Part shown: one piece after another, positions 1 to 7,692 of the stretch | How the letters are laid out: the number at the start of each line of letters is the position of its first letter | How positions within the stretch are numbered: the stretch's first letter is position 1 | DNA from: Mesorhizobium sp. | Lineage (GTDB): Bacteria > Pseudomonadota > Alphaproteobacteria > Rhizobiales > Rhizobiaceae | NCBI GenBank assembly: GCA_004020365.1 | Contig: SAQR01000010.1 | Location: 50,671-114,670, forward strand | Direction: 5' to 3' | Length of the DNA: 64,000 bases | The notes under the pieces: model-generated | What the model saw: only the letters and a program-made list of their open reading frames with translations | What the model was told of the DNA's origin: nothing | Databases searched by the model: none | Program-made: the position numbers and the translations under genes

Positions 1-56
1 GCAGTAGGGCAGTAGGGCAGTAGGGCAGTAGGGCAGTAGGGCAGTAGGGCAGTAGG
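1..56 (+). repeat. 8-bp tandem repeat, 7 exact copies at the window edge
   Basis: The first 56 bases are seven perfect head-to-tail copies of gcagtagg. The array begins at the window edge, so the true copy number may be higher. A related degenerate 8-bp array in the opposite orientation lies at 101-150, against the 3' end of gcrA. No gene covers the array on either strand. Perfect identity between units suggests recent slippage-type expansion. Confidence 0.95.
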
Positions 57-100
57 TAAAGATGGCGCCTCACGAGCGCAGTCTTTTGCAGTTCACCACA

Positions 101-150
101 TACTGCCGTACTGCCTTACTCCCCTATTCCCCTATTCCCCTACCTACTGC
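101..150 (-). repeat. degenerate 8-bp repeat array overlapping the end of gcrA
   Basis: Read on the minus strand, this stretch has a period of eight bases: units such as taggggaa (twice), taggggag, taaggcag and tacggcag. The consensus is a rotated form of the unit at 1-56, in inverse orientation. The gcrA stop codon (tag, 140-142) lies inside the array. The two arrays could pair in one strand as an imperfect hairpin. Confidence 0.75.
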
Positions 151-658
151 GCCGCCGCTCCGAAGCGGGCTGAAACGCAACGCGGGCGTGATACTTGCAA
201 TAGGGTCCGGTTTCCGCCGCGTCGTTGCCGCAGAAATGGAACTCTTCCGAAAGCGGATCGCCATTCGGCCATTTGCATGTCCGCTCGGTCAATTCGACGA
301 GCTGCAGATGCCGCGAGATCGGTACGACGACGTTCTCGACCGGACGGACATAATGACGCGTCACCGGCACGGCATCGAATTGCGCCTGCAGCGCGGTCGC
401 GCCGATCGACGTGGTGATATGCCGCGCAGTGCTTGCCGCCCGCGACACCGATTTTTGCACGGTCGATCCCTGCACGCTCTTCTTCTGGCGTGCCGGCGTG
501 GCAGTCGCGCGTCCGCGGCCCGACAGTTTCAGCCGATGCACCTTGCCGATGACGGCATTGCGGCTGACACCCCCAAGCTGTGCGGCGATCGCGCTGGCGC
601 TCAGCCCCTCCGACCACAGTTTTCTAAGAAGTTCGACCCGCTCGTCAGTCCAATTCAT
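140..658 (-). CDS. gcrA: GcrA cell cycle regulator
   Basis: This 172-aa protein has the N-terminus typical of alphaproteobacterial GcrA: MNWTDERVELLRKLW, followed by a helix-turn-helix with GGVSRNAVIGKVHRL. GcrA binds DNA and sigma70-RNA polymerase and activates promoters carrying GANTC sites methylated by CcrM, so coupling transcription to replication. The basic, low-complexity middle (about residues 45-90) and the C-terminal part with CKWPNGDP and conserved Cys/His residues are also family features. The gene is transcribed away from argD across a 355-bp intergenic region that holds four GANTC sites. The last codons run into the 8-bp repeat array, so the C-terminal residues SR come from repeat sequence. 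Start at 658 is the first ATG and gives the expected N-terminus. Confidence 0.95.
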   Translation of the reverse strand: MNWTDERVELLRKLWSEGLSASAIAAQLGGVSRNAVIGKVHRLKLSGRGRATATPARQKKSVQGSTVQKSVSRAASTARHITTSIGATALQAQFDAVPVTRHYVRPVENVVVPISRHLQLVELTERTCKWPNGDPLSEEFHFCGNDAAETGPYCKYHARVAFQPASERRRSR

Positions 659-692
659 GAGACCGCGCTCCTGCTGAAATGTGCGGCGATCG

Positions 693-837
693 GAATCCTT
701 CCACGATCCGGCTTCCGCCGGGCAGACACCACATATATCGGGTGATTAGGTCCGCCGCACGAAATCTAGTTATTTCTCGACCTACAATTACCTTATGCGC
801 TGACTCGGTGACAAGAGTCCGAGGGCCAACACGAATC
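693..837. promoter_or_regulatory. GANTC (CcrM) site cluster in the gcrA-argD intergenic region
   Basis: The 355-bp gap 659-1013 contains four GANTC sequences: GAATC at 693, GACTC at 802, GAGTC at 815 and GAATC at 833. The last three fall within 36 bp. CcrM methylates this motif in alphaproteobacteria, and GcrA uses the methylated form to activate transcription. The cluster upstream of gcrA suggests methylation-sensitive control or feedback. This is seen directly as sequence; the regulatory role is inferred. No convincing CtrA box was seen in the gap. Confidence 0.6.
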
Positions 838-964
838 GGTTTTTTCGGTTTTCCCCAACTTGCCCGGTCGCTGATGAGCCGGCGTCTCGCTGGAAAGCTT
901 GCCGCGTGTCCTTGCGCGACGTTTTCGTTGACTTCATGGCCGAAAAACACGATAAGCCGCAAAG

Positions 965-986
965 GCCGCCGCTTTGGCGGCTTTTT
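965..986 (+). terminator. intrinsic-terminator-like hairpin upstream of argD
   Basis: A perfect stem gccgcc / ggcggc (965-970 with 976-981) with a 5-nt loop is followed directly by five T residues. It lies on the argD strand, 28 bases before the argD ATG. Since gcrA runs the other way, no annotated gene reads into this hairpin. It could therefore end a short leader or small RNA, or act as an attenuator for argD. Confidence 0.6.
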
Positions 987-1013
987 GATTTTCCGGTTCC
1001 GGAGACGCATATA

Positions 1014-2213
1014 ATGAGCGGTTCGGCGCTTTTCGAGACCTTTACCCGCGCACCCCTGGCCTTCGACCATGGGGAAGGCACTTGGCTGGTCACCGACAAG
1101 GGCGAGCGATATCTCGATTTTGGCGGCGGCGTTGCCGTGAATTCGCTGGGCCACGGCCATCCGCATCTGGTCTCGGCACTCACCGAGCAGGCGGCCAAGC
1201 TCTGGCATGTCTCCAACCTCTACGAGATTCCGGGGCAGAGCCGTCTGGGCGAGCGGTTGGCCGACGCCACCTTCGCCGACAAGGTGTTCTTCACCAATTC
1301 CGGCGCCGAGGCGCTGGAATGCGCCATCAAGACGGCGCGGCGCTACCATTTCGTCAAGCGCCATCCCGAGCGCTTTCGCACCATCACCTTCGAAGGCGCC
1401 TTTCATGGCCGCACGCTGGCGACCATCGCCGCCGGCGGCCAGTATAAATATTTGGAAGGTTTCGGCCCCAAGGTCGAAGGTTTCGACCAGGTTGGCTTCG
1501 ACGACATCGACGCCGTCGAAAAGGCGATCACATCAGAGACCGCCGCGATCCTGATCGAGCCGGTGCAGGGCGAGGGCGGTATTCGCCCGGTGCCGACGCA
1601 GTCGCTGAAGCGGCTGAGGCAGCTCTGCGAACAGCATGATCTGCTGCTGATCTTCGATGAGGTCCAGTGCGGCATCGGCCGCACCGGAAAACTGTTCGCG
1701 CATGAATGGGCTGGCGTCACGCCCGACATCATGGCGGTCGCCAAGGGCATCGGCGGCGGCTTCCCGGTGGGCGCCTGCCTCGCCACCGACGAGGCCGCCG
1801 TCGGCATGACCGCCGGCGTGCACGGCACCACTTTCGGCGGCAATCCGCTGGCGATGGCGGTCGGCAACGCCGTGCTCGACGTCGTGCTGGAAGACGGTTT
1901 TCTGGAGGATGTGCAGCGCAAGGCGTTGCTGCTGAAGCAGGGGCTGGCGGGTGTCGCCGACGAATTTCCTGATGTCATCGAAGACATCAGAGGCAGCGGC
2001 CTGATGCTCGGCCTGAAATGCGCTGCGCCCAACACCAAGGTGAACATGGCGTTGCGCGACCAGCATCTGCTGGCGGTTCCGGCCGGCGACAACGTTCTTC
2101 GCCTGCTGCCGCCGCTCACCGTCACCGACGCCGAGATCCATGAGGCGCTCAACCGCATCCGCGCCGGCGCCCGGGGCCTGTCGGACGCCATCACCGCGGC
2201 TGCGGCGAAATAA
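1014..2213 (+). CDS. argD: acetylornithine aminotransferase
   Basis: This 399-aa class-III PLP aminotransferase converts N-acetylglutamate semialdehyde to N-acetylornithine, using glutamate as amino donor, in cytoplasmic arginine synthesis. Visible motifs are the NSGAEA cofactor loop (about residue 95), [14 protein letters not shown] (about 212-225) and the Schiff-base lysine in [10 protein letters not shown] (K244). The start at 1014 is chosen over an upstream in-frame start at 906 because GGAGA sits 8 bases before it and the protein then begins like the family ([10 protein letters not shown]). argF follows after 16 bases, so the two form an arginine operon. A hairpin with a T-run precedes the gene. 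Confidence 0.95.
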   Translation: MSGSALFETFTRAPLAFDHGEGTWLVTDKGERYLDFGGGVAVNSLGHGHPHLVSALTEQAAKLWHVSNLYEIPGQSRLGERLADATFADKVFFTNSGAEALECAIKTARRYHFVKRHPERFRTITFEGAFHGRTLATIAAGGQYKYLEGFGPKVEGFDQVGFDDIDAVEKAITSETAAILIEPVQGEGGIRPVPTQSLKRLRQLCEQHDLLLIFDEVQCGIGRTGKLFAHEWAGVTPDIMAVAKGIGGGFPVGACLATDEAAVGMTAGVHGTTFGGNPLAMAVGNAVLDVVLEDGFLEDVQRKALLLKQGLAGVADEFPDVIEDIRGSGLMLGLKCAAPNTKVNMALRDQHLLAVPAGDNVLRLLPPLTVTDAEIHEALNRIRAGARGLSDAITAAAAK

Positions 2214-2229
2214 CAGTCGGAAGACCCAA

Positions 2230-3141
2230 ATGAGCCTTCGCCATTTCACCGATCTTTCCGCCGTTTCGGAGGGCGATCTGCGCCTTATGCTGGACGATGC
2301 CGTGGCGCGAAAGGCAAGGCTCAAGGCTGGCGAGCGGACAAAACCGCTTGAAGGCAAGGTGCTGGCGATGATCTTCGACAAGCCGTCGACGCGCACGCGC
2401 GTGTCCTTCGACGTCGGCATGCGCCAACTCGGCGGCGAGACCATCATGCTGACCGGCACCGAGATGCAGCTCGGCCGCTCCGAAACCATCGCCGACACGG
2501 CCAAGGTGCTGTCGCGCTATGTCGATGCGATCATGATCCGCACCACATCGCATGACCGCCTGCTGGAGCTGACCGAGAACGCGACCGTCCCCGTCATCAA
2601 CGGGTTGACCGACGATACCCATCCTTGCCAGCTGATGGCCGACATCATGACCTTCGAGGAGCATCGCGGCCCGGTCGCCGGCAAGACCATCGCCTGGACC
2701 GGCGACGGCAACAACGTGCTGCATTCGCTGCTGGAGGCCTCGGCACGGTTCCGCTTCAACCTCAACGTCGCCGTGCCGGAAGGCAGTGAGCCGGCACAGA
2801 AGCATGTCGACTGGTCGAGGGCGCATGGCGGCAAGTTGAATTTTACCCGCTCGCCCGAGGAGGCCGTCCACGAGGCCGACTGTGTCGTTACCGATTGCTG
2901 GGTGTCGATGGGCCAGGAGCACCGGGCTCGCGGCCACAATGTCTTCTCACCCTATCAGGTCAATGCGGCGCTGATGGCGAAGGCAAAGCCCGATGCGTTG
3001 TTCATGCACTGCCTGCCGGCGCATCGCGGCGAGGAGGTCACCGATGAAGTCATCGACGGGCCGCATTCGGTGGTGTTCGACGAGGCCGAGAACCGGCTCC
3101 ACGCCCAGAAGGCGGTTTTGGCTTGGTGCCTCGGCGCTTGA
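2230..3141 (+). CDS. argF: ornithine carbamoyltransferase
   Basis: This 303-aa enzyme makes citrulline from ornithine and carbamoyl phosphate. It carries the carbamoyl-phosphate motif STRTR (S53-R57), the THPCQ motif (H131-Q134) and, near the C-terminus, the ornithine-binding [11 protein letters not shown]. Length and motif order fit anabolic OTCases. The start at 2230 has a GGAAG ribosome site and sits just after argD; an earlier in-frame start lies inside argD and is not needed. The TGA stop is embedded in the first unit of a 15-bp repeat array that fills the gap to hslO. Confidence 0.96.
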   Translation: MSLRHFTDLSAVSEGDLRLMLDDAVARKARLKAGERTKPLEGKVLAMIFDKPSTRTRVSFDVGMRQLGGETIMLTGTEMQLGRSETIADTAKVLSRYVDAIMIRTTSHDRLLELTENATVPVINGLTDDTHPCQLMADIMTFEEHRGPVAGKTIAWTGDGNNVLHSLLEASARFRFNLNVAVPEGSEPAQKHVDWSRAHGGKLNFTRSPEEAVHEADCVVTDCWVSMGQEHRARGHNVFSPYQVNAALMAKAKPDALFMHCLPAHRGEEVTDEVIDGPHSVVFDEAENRLHAQKAVLAWCLGA

Positions 3142-3212
3142 TCCGGGCGGCCTTGATCGGGACCGCCATGATCCGGCCCGCCTTGATCAGGACCGCCTTG
3201 ATCCGGCAGTGC
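3138..3212 (+). repeat. 15-bp imperfect tandem repeat, 5 units
   Basis: Five consecutive 15-base units with consensus ttgatccggaccgcc lie between argF and hslO, at 3138, 3153, 3168, 3183 and 3198. The argF TGA stop is part of the first unit. Because 15 is a multiple of three, every reading frame through the array encodes a pentapeptide repeat (for example ALIRT on the plus strand). A 9-bp stem, gcgtgatgc (3211-3219) with gcatcacgc (3231-3239), follows at once and may form the operon-internal RNA hairpin. Confidence 0.85.
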
Positions 3213-3303
3213 GTGATGCCTATCTCAGGCGCATCACGCAAATCGAGCGCGTTTCGACGCATGCGCCCCGGAGGGCGGCATCGCCGCGCCCCGGAGCTTT
3301 GTC

Positions 3304-4314
3304 ATGTTGGAAACTCGTCAATTGGCTGAACATCAACCCAAACTCGGCGATTTCGGCTACGCCGGCGACGATCATGTCGTGCCCTTCGAGGTCGGCCCGC
3401 TCGACGTGCGCGGCCGCACCGTCCAGCTCGGACCGATGCTCGACGCGATCCTCAGCCGTCATGACTATCCCGAGCCGGTCGCCCGCCTGCTGGCAGAAGC
3501 CTGCGTGCTGACGGTGCTGCTCGGCACCTCGCTCAAATTCGAAGGCAAGTTCATCCTGCAGACCCGCACCGACGGGCCGGTCGACATGCTGGTGGCGGAT
3601 TTTTCCACGCCGCATGCGCTGCGCGCCTATGCCCGCTTCGACGCCGACCGGCTGGAGGCACTGATTTCTGTTGGCGAGATCTCGCAGCAGACGCTGCTCG
3701 GCAGCGGTGTCCTGGCGCTGACCATCGACCAGGGCGCCCACACGCAGCGCTACCAGGGCATCGTCCAGCTCGACGGCGAGACGCTGGAGGATGCTGCGCG
3801 CACCTACTTTCGTCAGTCGGAACAGATCCCGACCGATATCAGGCTTTCGGTGGCCAAGCTGTTGACGCCCGGTATCGGCGGTGCCCGCGAGCAATGGCGC
3901 GCCGGTGGCATCCTGGCGCAGTTCCTGCCGCAATCGCCCGAGCGCATGCGCGTGCCCGACATTTCGGGCGGCGACGGCGATCCGCGCGAGGAGGTCCATG
4001 ATCCGGCCGACAATTCCTGGCAGGAACTGCTGGCGTTGCTTGGCACCATCGAGCCGACGGAACTGATCGACCCGACGATCGGCGCCGAGCGGTTGCTTTA
4101 CCGGCTGTTCCACGAGCACGGCGTGCGCGTCTTCGGCGGCGTACCGGTAGCCGACCAGTGCTCATGCTCGAGGGAGAAGATCCGCGGCATTCTCGAAGGC
4201 TTCTCCGCCGACGAGATCAGGGACAGCAGCGAAGATGGCGGCATTCATGTCGCCTGCGAATTCTGCTCGAAGCAATATGACTTCGACCCGGCGGAATTTG
4301 CTGCGGCTCAATAA
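3304..4314 (+). CDS. hslO: Hsp33 redox-regulated holdase chaperone
   Basis: This 336-aa protein is a cytoplasmic chaperone switched on by oxidation and unfolding. The zinc-binding redox switch is visible at the C-terminus as C286-x-C288 and C318-x2-C321. The N-terminal substrate-binding domain contains the family segment around LLGTSLKFEGKF (about 72-83), and the gene has the usual length, slightly extended at the N-terminus. It lies 162 bases after argF on the same strand, separated by a repeat array and a hairpin, so co-transcription is possible but not certain. It is convergent with apaG. Confidence 0.95.
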   Translation: MLETRQLAEHQPKLGDFGYAGDDHVVPFEVGPLDVRGRTVQLGPMLDAILSRHDYPEPVARLLAEACVLTVLLGTSLKFEGKFILQTRTDGPVDMLVADFSTPHALRAYARFDADRLEALISVGEISQQTLLGSGVLALTIDQGAHTQRYQGIVQLDGETLEDAARTYFRQSEQIPTDIRLSVAKLLTPGIGGAREQWRAGGILAQFLPQSPERMRVPDISGGDGDPREEVHDPADNSWQELLALLGTIEPTELIDPTIGAERLLYRLFHEHGVRVFGGVPVADQCSCSREKIRGILEGFSADEIRDSSEDGGIHVACEFCSKQYDFDPAEFAAAQ

Positions 4315-4355
4315 CGAGCCTCAGTGGTGCCTCGGTGCTTCGCAGAGCTTGGTTT

Positions 4356-4378
4356 CTCGCCCCAGGCCCAGGGGCGAG
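4356..4378. terminator. inverted repeat between convergent hslO and apaG
   Basis: An 8-bp perfect stem ctcgcccc / ggggcgag (4356-4363 with 4371-4378) and a 7-nt loop lies between the two convergent stop codons. No long T-run follows, so it may be a weak or bidirectional terminator. The 10-mer gagcctcagt occurs on both sides, at 4316 and 4388, as a direct repeat. Confidence 0.45.
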
Positions 4379-4392
4379 AGGCCAAGTGAGCC

Positions 4393-4785
4393 TCAGTTGA
4401 CGGTGCGCCGCGTGCCCGGCAGGTCGAGCGAAAAGGCCGGGATGGCGACGTCGAACGTTTCGCCCCGCTTGTTGCGCATCGTGTAGTGGCCGACCATGAT
4501 GCCGGATGGCGTCGAGAGCGGGCAGCCAGACGTATACTGATAACTATCGCCGGGATTGAGTTCAGGCTGGTCGCCGACAACGCCAGCGCCGCGCACCTCC
4601 TCGACCCGGCCGGTGCCGTCGGTGATATGCCAGTAGCGTGACAGAAGCTGCACGAATTCATCCGACTGGTTGTCGATGGTCACCTGGTAGCCCCAGACAT
4701 AGCGGTTCTCCGAAGGGTCGGAGCGGTCTTCCAGATAGAACGGCCTGACCTGCACTTCGATGTTGCGCGTGACGGCGCTGTACAT
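4393..4785 (-). CDS. apaG: ApaG protein (Co2+/Mg2+ efflux-associated domain)
   Basis: This 130-aa single-domain beta-sandwich protein matches ApaG over its whole length. It begins [13 protein letters not shown], has [11 protein letters not shown], the RYWHITD segment and the glycine-rich [12 protein letters not shown], and then GIMVGHY. ApaG is a small cytoplasmic protein of uncertain biochemical role, linked to Co2+ resistance and to Ap4A metabolism in enterics. In rhizobia it is commonly near metZ, as here (7 kb region), but the intervening glycosyltransferase is on the other strand. Confidence 0.93.
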   Translation of the reverse strand: MYSAVTRNIEVQVRPFYLEDRSDPSENRYVWGYQVTIDNQSDEFVQLLSRYWHITDGTGRVEEVRGAGVVGDQPELNPGDSYQYTSGCPLSTPSGIMVGHYTMRNKRGETFDVAIPAFSLDLPGTRRTVN

Positions 4786-5026
4786 AAATCACTCCACACT
4801 ATGCAGACGGTACATTCGATGCTCTCCGCAGTTTGGTCAACGGGGCGCGTCCGTCGTTCGGCGCCTGCCATCGTTGCCCGAATCTATTGAGCGCAGGTGC
4901 CGAACAACAATGTCATTTGAGTGACACATGACAATGATGGTGTGCAGAGCCGGGCGACTCAGCATTCTGTCGAATTGTTGAAAACGGCTTTCATGCGGCC
5001 GGTTTTTCTGGAGCGACCAGATATCG

Positions 5027-6181
5027 ATGGAATTGACTGTCACAGCCGCCTTGCTTTCCATAGCTTTGCTCGTTGTCAATCTCGCCAGCATCGTGCTCGC
5101 TTCGTTGAAGCTGAAGCGGCCTGGCAGGATCACGCCGCCAGCCGGCAAGGCGCCGCCGGTGTCGATCGTCGTGCCGTCGCGCGGCGTCGAGCCGTTTACC
5201 GATGAGACGCTCGAACGCGCCTTCTCTCTCGACTGGCCGCACTATGAGCTCATCTTCTGTGTCGCCCATGCCGACGACCCGGTGGTCGGGCCGATCACCG
5301 ATGCGATCGCCCGCTTTCCGGCCGTGCCGGCCCGGCTGCTGGTCGGCGACGACCGCATCAGCGGCAATCCGAAACTCAACAATTGCGTGAAGGGCTGGGA
5401 GGCAGCGCGCCACCACTGGGTCATCCTTGCCGATTCCAACGTCCTGATGCCGAGGGACTATGTCCAGCATCTGATGACGGCATGGCGGCAGGACACCGGC
5501 CTCGTCTGCTCGACGCCGATCGGCTCGCGGCCGGACGGGTTCTGGGCCGAGGTCGAATGCGCTTTCCTCAACACGCTACAGGCGCGCTGGCAATATACCG
5601 GCGAGGCGCTCGGCCTCGGTTTTGCCCAGGGCAAGAGCATGCTGTGGAACAAGCCATTGCTCGACGCCAATGGCGGCATCCGCGCGCTTGCTGCCGAGAT
5701 TGCCGAGGATGCCGCTGCGACCAAGCTGGTCAACGGGTTCGGACTGCGCATCAATCTCGTTGCAGCACCGTTCGAGCAGCCGCTCGGCTTGCGCGCATTT
5801 GGCGAAATCTGGTCGCGCCAGGCCCGCTGGGCACGCCTGCGTCGCGTCACCTTCCCACTGTTCTTCGCCCCCGAGATCCTGATCGGAGCGGCGCCGCCGC
5901 TGGTGCTTGCGCTGGTTGCGGCAGCAGGCGCCGGTTTCAGCCTGCCGGCAACCGTCATCGCCGTGCTGATAGTCGCCTATCTCCCGGAATACGCTCTCGC
6001 CTCGGCCAAGGGCTGGCACCTGTCACTGCGCATGATCCCGGCGATGGTTGCGCGCGACGTGATGCTTCCCGCCATCTGGGTGCGCGGCTGGCTCAGCGGT
6101 GCCGTCGACTGGCGCGGCAACACCATGACCATCCAGACCAGCGCCGTTGCGGAACTGGAAGAGACGCCGTCGGGCGCCTGA
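5027..6181 (+). CDS. GT21-type glycosyltransferase (ceramide glucosyltransferase-like)
   Basis: This 384-aa membrane-bound family-2 fold glycosyltransferase has an N-terminal membrane segment (about 5-28), a cytoplasmic catalytic domain, and C-terminal hydrophobic segments (about 275-345). The acidic motifs expected for processive or lipid-directed enzymes are present: D136 in ILADSNV and the ED pair at 227-228. They are followed by RQARW (264-268), the (Q/R)xxRW motif of ceramide glucosyltransferases. The likely job is transfer of a sugar from a nucleotide sugar to a sphingolipid or another membrane lipid. Exact acceptor and sugar cannot be read from the sequence. It stands alone, convergent with metZ. 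Confidence 0.85.
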   Translation: MELTVTAALLSIALLVVNLASIVLASLKLKRPGRITPPAGKAPPVSIVVPSRGVEPFTDETLERAFSLDWPHYELIFCVAHADDPVVGPITDAIARFPAVPARLLVGDDRISGNPKLNNCVKGWEAARHHWVILADSNVLMPRDYVQHLMTAWRQDTGLVCSTPIGSRPDGFWAEVECAFLNTLQARWQYTGEALGLGFAQGKSMLWNKPLLDANGGIRALAAEIAEDAAATKLVNGFGLRINLVAAPFEQPLGLRAFGEIWSRQARWARLRRVTFPLFFAPEILIGAAPPLVLALVAAAGAGFSLPATVIAVLIVAYLPEYALASAKGWHLSLRMIPAMVARDVMLPAIWVRGWLSGAVDWRGNTMTIQTSAVAELEETPSGA

Positions 6182-6226
6182 CCGCGCCTGCTTTGCAGAT
6201 CGCGCGCAGCAGTTCGGCGCGTATCC

Positions 6227-7414
6227 CTATCCAGCGGCTTTCAAGGCCTGCTCGATGTCTTCGAGCAGGTCGTCGGTGTCCTCCAGTCCGACGGACAGCC
6301 TGAGCGTGCCTGGCCCGATGCCAAGCTCGGCGCGCGCCTCGTCGCTCAGATTCTTGTGTGTCGTCGTCGCCGGATGGGTGATCAGGCTCTTGGCATCACC
6401 GAGATTGTTGGAGATCAGCACGACATCGAGCGCGTTCTGGAAGGCGAAGGCCGCCTGCTTTCCACCCTTGACGTCGAGGCAGATCAGCGTCGAGCCGCCC
6501 GACATCTGCTTCTTGACGATCGCCGCCTGCGGGTGATCGGCGCGGCCGGGATAGATGACGCGGACAATTTCCGATCGCTCGGCGAGGAAGTCAGCGATCC
6601 GGCCGGCACTTTCCGTCTGCTGGCGCACGCGCAGCGGCAGCGTCTCCAGCCCTTTCAGCAGCGTCCAGGCGTTGAACGGCGAGAGGCTGGGACCGGTGTG
6701 GCGGAAGTAGTCGTGCAAATTCTCGTCGATCCACTTCTTGTCCGACAGGATGATGCCGCCGAGGCAGCGCCCCTGGCCGTCGATGTGCTTGGTCGCCGAA
6801 TAGACGACGATATGGGCGCCAAGTTGCAACGGCTTCTGCTGCAGGGGTGTGGCAAAGACGTTGTCGACGATGAGCCGCGCGCCGATCGAATCGGCAAGCG
6901 AGGCTACGGCTGCGATGTCGACGACTTCCAGCGTTGGATTGGTCGGGCTTTCAAGGAAGAACAGCCTGGTGTTGGGCCTGACCGCCTTTTCCCAATTGGC
7001 GATGTCGGTGCCGTCGACCAGCGTCGCCTCGATGCCGTATTTCGGCGCCAGCGTCTCGACCACCCAGCGGCAGGAGCCGAACAGCGCGCGCGCCGCCACG
7101 ATGTGGTCGCCCGCCCGGGCACTGCACAGCAACGCCGCCGTCACCGCTGCCATGCCTGATGCGGTGGCGCGGGCATCTTCGGCGCCTTCAAGCGCACACA
7201 TGCGCTTCTCGAACATGTCGACCGTCGGATTGGCATAGCGCGAATAGATGAAGCCCGGTTCCTCGCCCTTGAAGCGGGCTTCCGCCGCCTGCGCCGTGTC
7301 GTAGACATAGCCTTGCGTGAGATACATCGCCTCGGAGGTTTCGCCAAAGCCGGAACGCAGCGTTCCTGCATGCACGAGGGCGGTCTGAGGCTTCCAGTTG
7401 CGCGTGTTGCTCAT
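6227..7414 (-). CDS. metZ: O-succinylhomoserine sulfhydrylase
   Basis: This 395-aa Cys/Met-metabolism PLP enzyme makes homocysteine from O-succinylhomoserine and sulfide. Evidence includes EPGFIYSRYANPT (about 52-64), the cofactor lysine in YSATKHIDGQGR (K209), and the C-terminal HPATTTHKNL region that binds substrate. The start is one of two adjacent ATGs (7417, 7414) behind an AAGG site; 7414 gives the usual MSNTRNW start. A SAM-II riboswitch and a strong intrinsic terminator lie in its 5' leader, so methionine supply through SAM should shut the gene down. Confidence 0.95.
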   Translation of the reverse strand: MSNTRNWKPQTALVHAGTLRSGFGETSEAMYLTQGYVYDTAQAAEARFKGEEPGFIYSRYANPTVDMFEKRMCALEGAEDARATASGMAAVTAALLCSARAGDHIVAARALFGSCRWVVETLAPKYGIEATLVDGTDIANWEKAVRPNTRLFFLESPTNPTLEVVDIAAVASLADSIGARLIVDNVFATPLQQKPLQLGAHIVVYSATKHIDGQGRCLGGIILSDKKWIDENLHDYFRHTGPSLSPFNAWTLLKGLETLPLRVRQQTESAGRIADFLAERSEIVRVIYPGRADHPQAAIVKKQMSGGSTLICLDVKGGKQAAFAFQNALDVVLISNNLGDAKSLITHPATTTHKNLSDEARAELGIGPGTLRLSVGLEDTDDLLEDIEQALKAAG

Positions 7415-7451
7415 CATCACCTTGTTCCAAACAAAAAAATGGTCCAAACAC

Positions 7452-7481
7452 AAAAAAACCGGCCGCGAAAGTCGCAACCGG
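7452..7481 (-). terminator. intrinsic terminator in the metZ leader
   Basis: On the minus strand, a 10-bp stem with two G-U pairs (5' arm 7481-7472, 3' arm 7468-7459, 3-nt loop) is followed by seven U residues (7458-7452). It sits between the SAM-II aptamer and the metZ start, so it is placed to be the expression platform of the riboswitch. A small ggcc-gaaa-ggcc tetraloop hairpin lies just upstream at about 7488-7499. Confidence 0.88.
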
Positions 7482-7507
7482 TCGTACGGCCTTTCGGCCC
7501 GACGGTC

Positions 7508-7558
7508 CTTTAGCGACTTGTTTAACGTGGCTGCAAGCCGACCGGCCAAATCACCACG
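7508..7558 (-). promoter_or_regulatory. SAM-II riboswitch (metA RNA motif)
   Basis: The minus-strand leader of metZ carries the SAM-II core in order: P1 5' arm cgtgg, then tgattt, then gcttgcag, the P1 3' arm ccacg, then ttaaacaa and gctaaag, which closes the pseudoknot. Stem P1 pairs 7558-7554 with 7530-7526. This motif is established in alphaproteobacteria upstream of metA, metZ and other methionine genes, where SAM binding lowers expression. A terminator with seven Us follows at 7481-7452, which favours transcriptional control here. Confidence 0.93.
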
Positions 7559-7692
7559 GGATAACGATCCTTTAGACCTGCACCGCGCTTGCGTCAATTG
7601 CCGGCATGATTAAGAGGTTTGTACCAGCGGGTTTCGCGGCAGGAACCTGCGACAAGACGAGACCACGCCCGGCCTTCGAGCGGAGCCAGACT

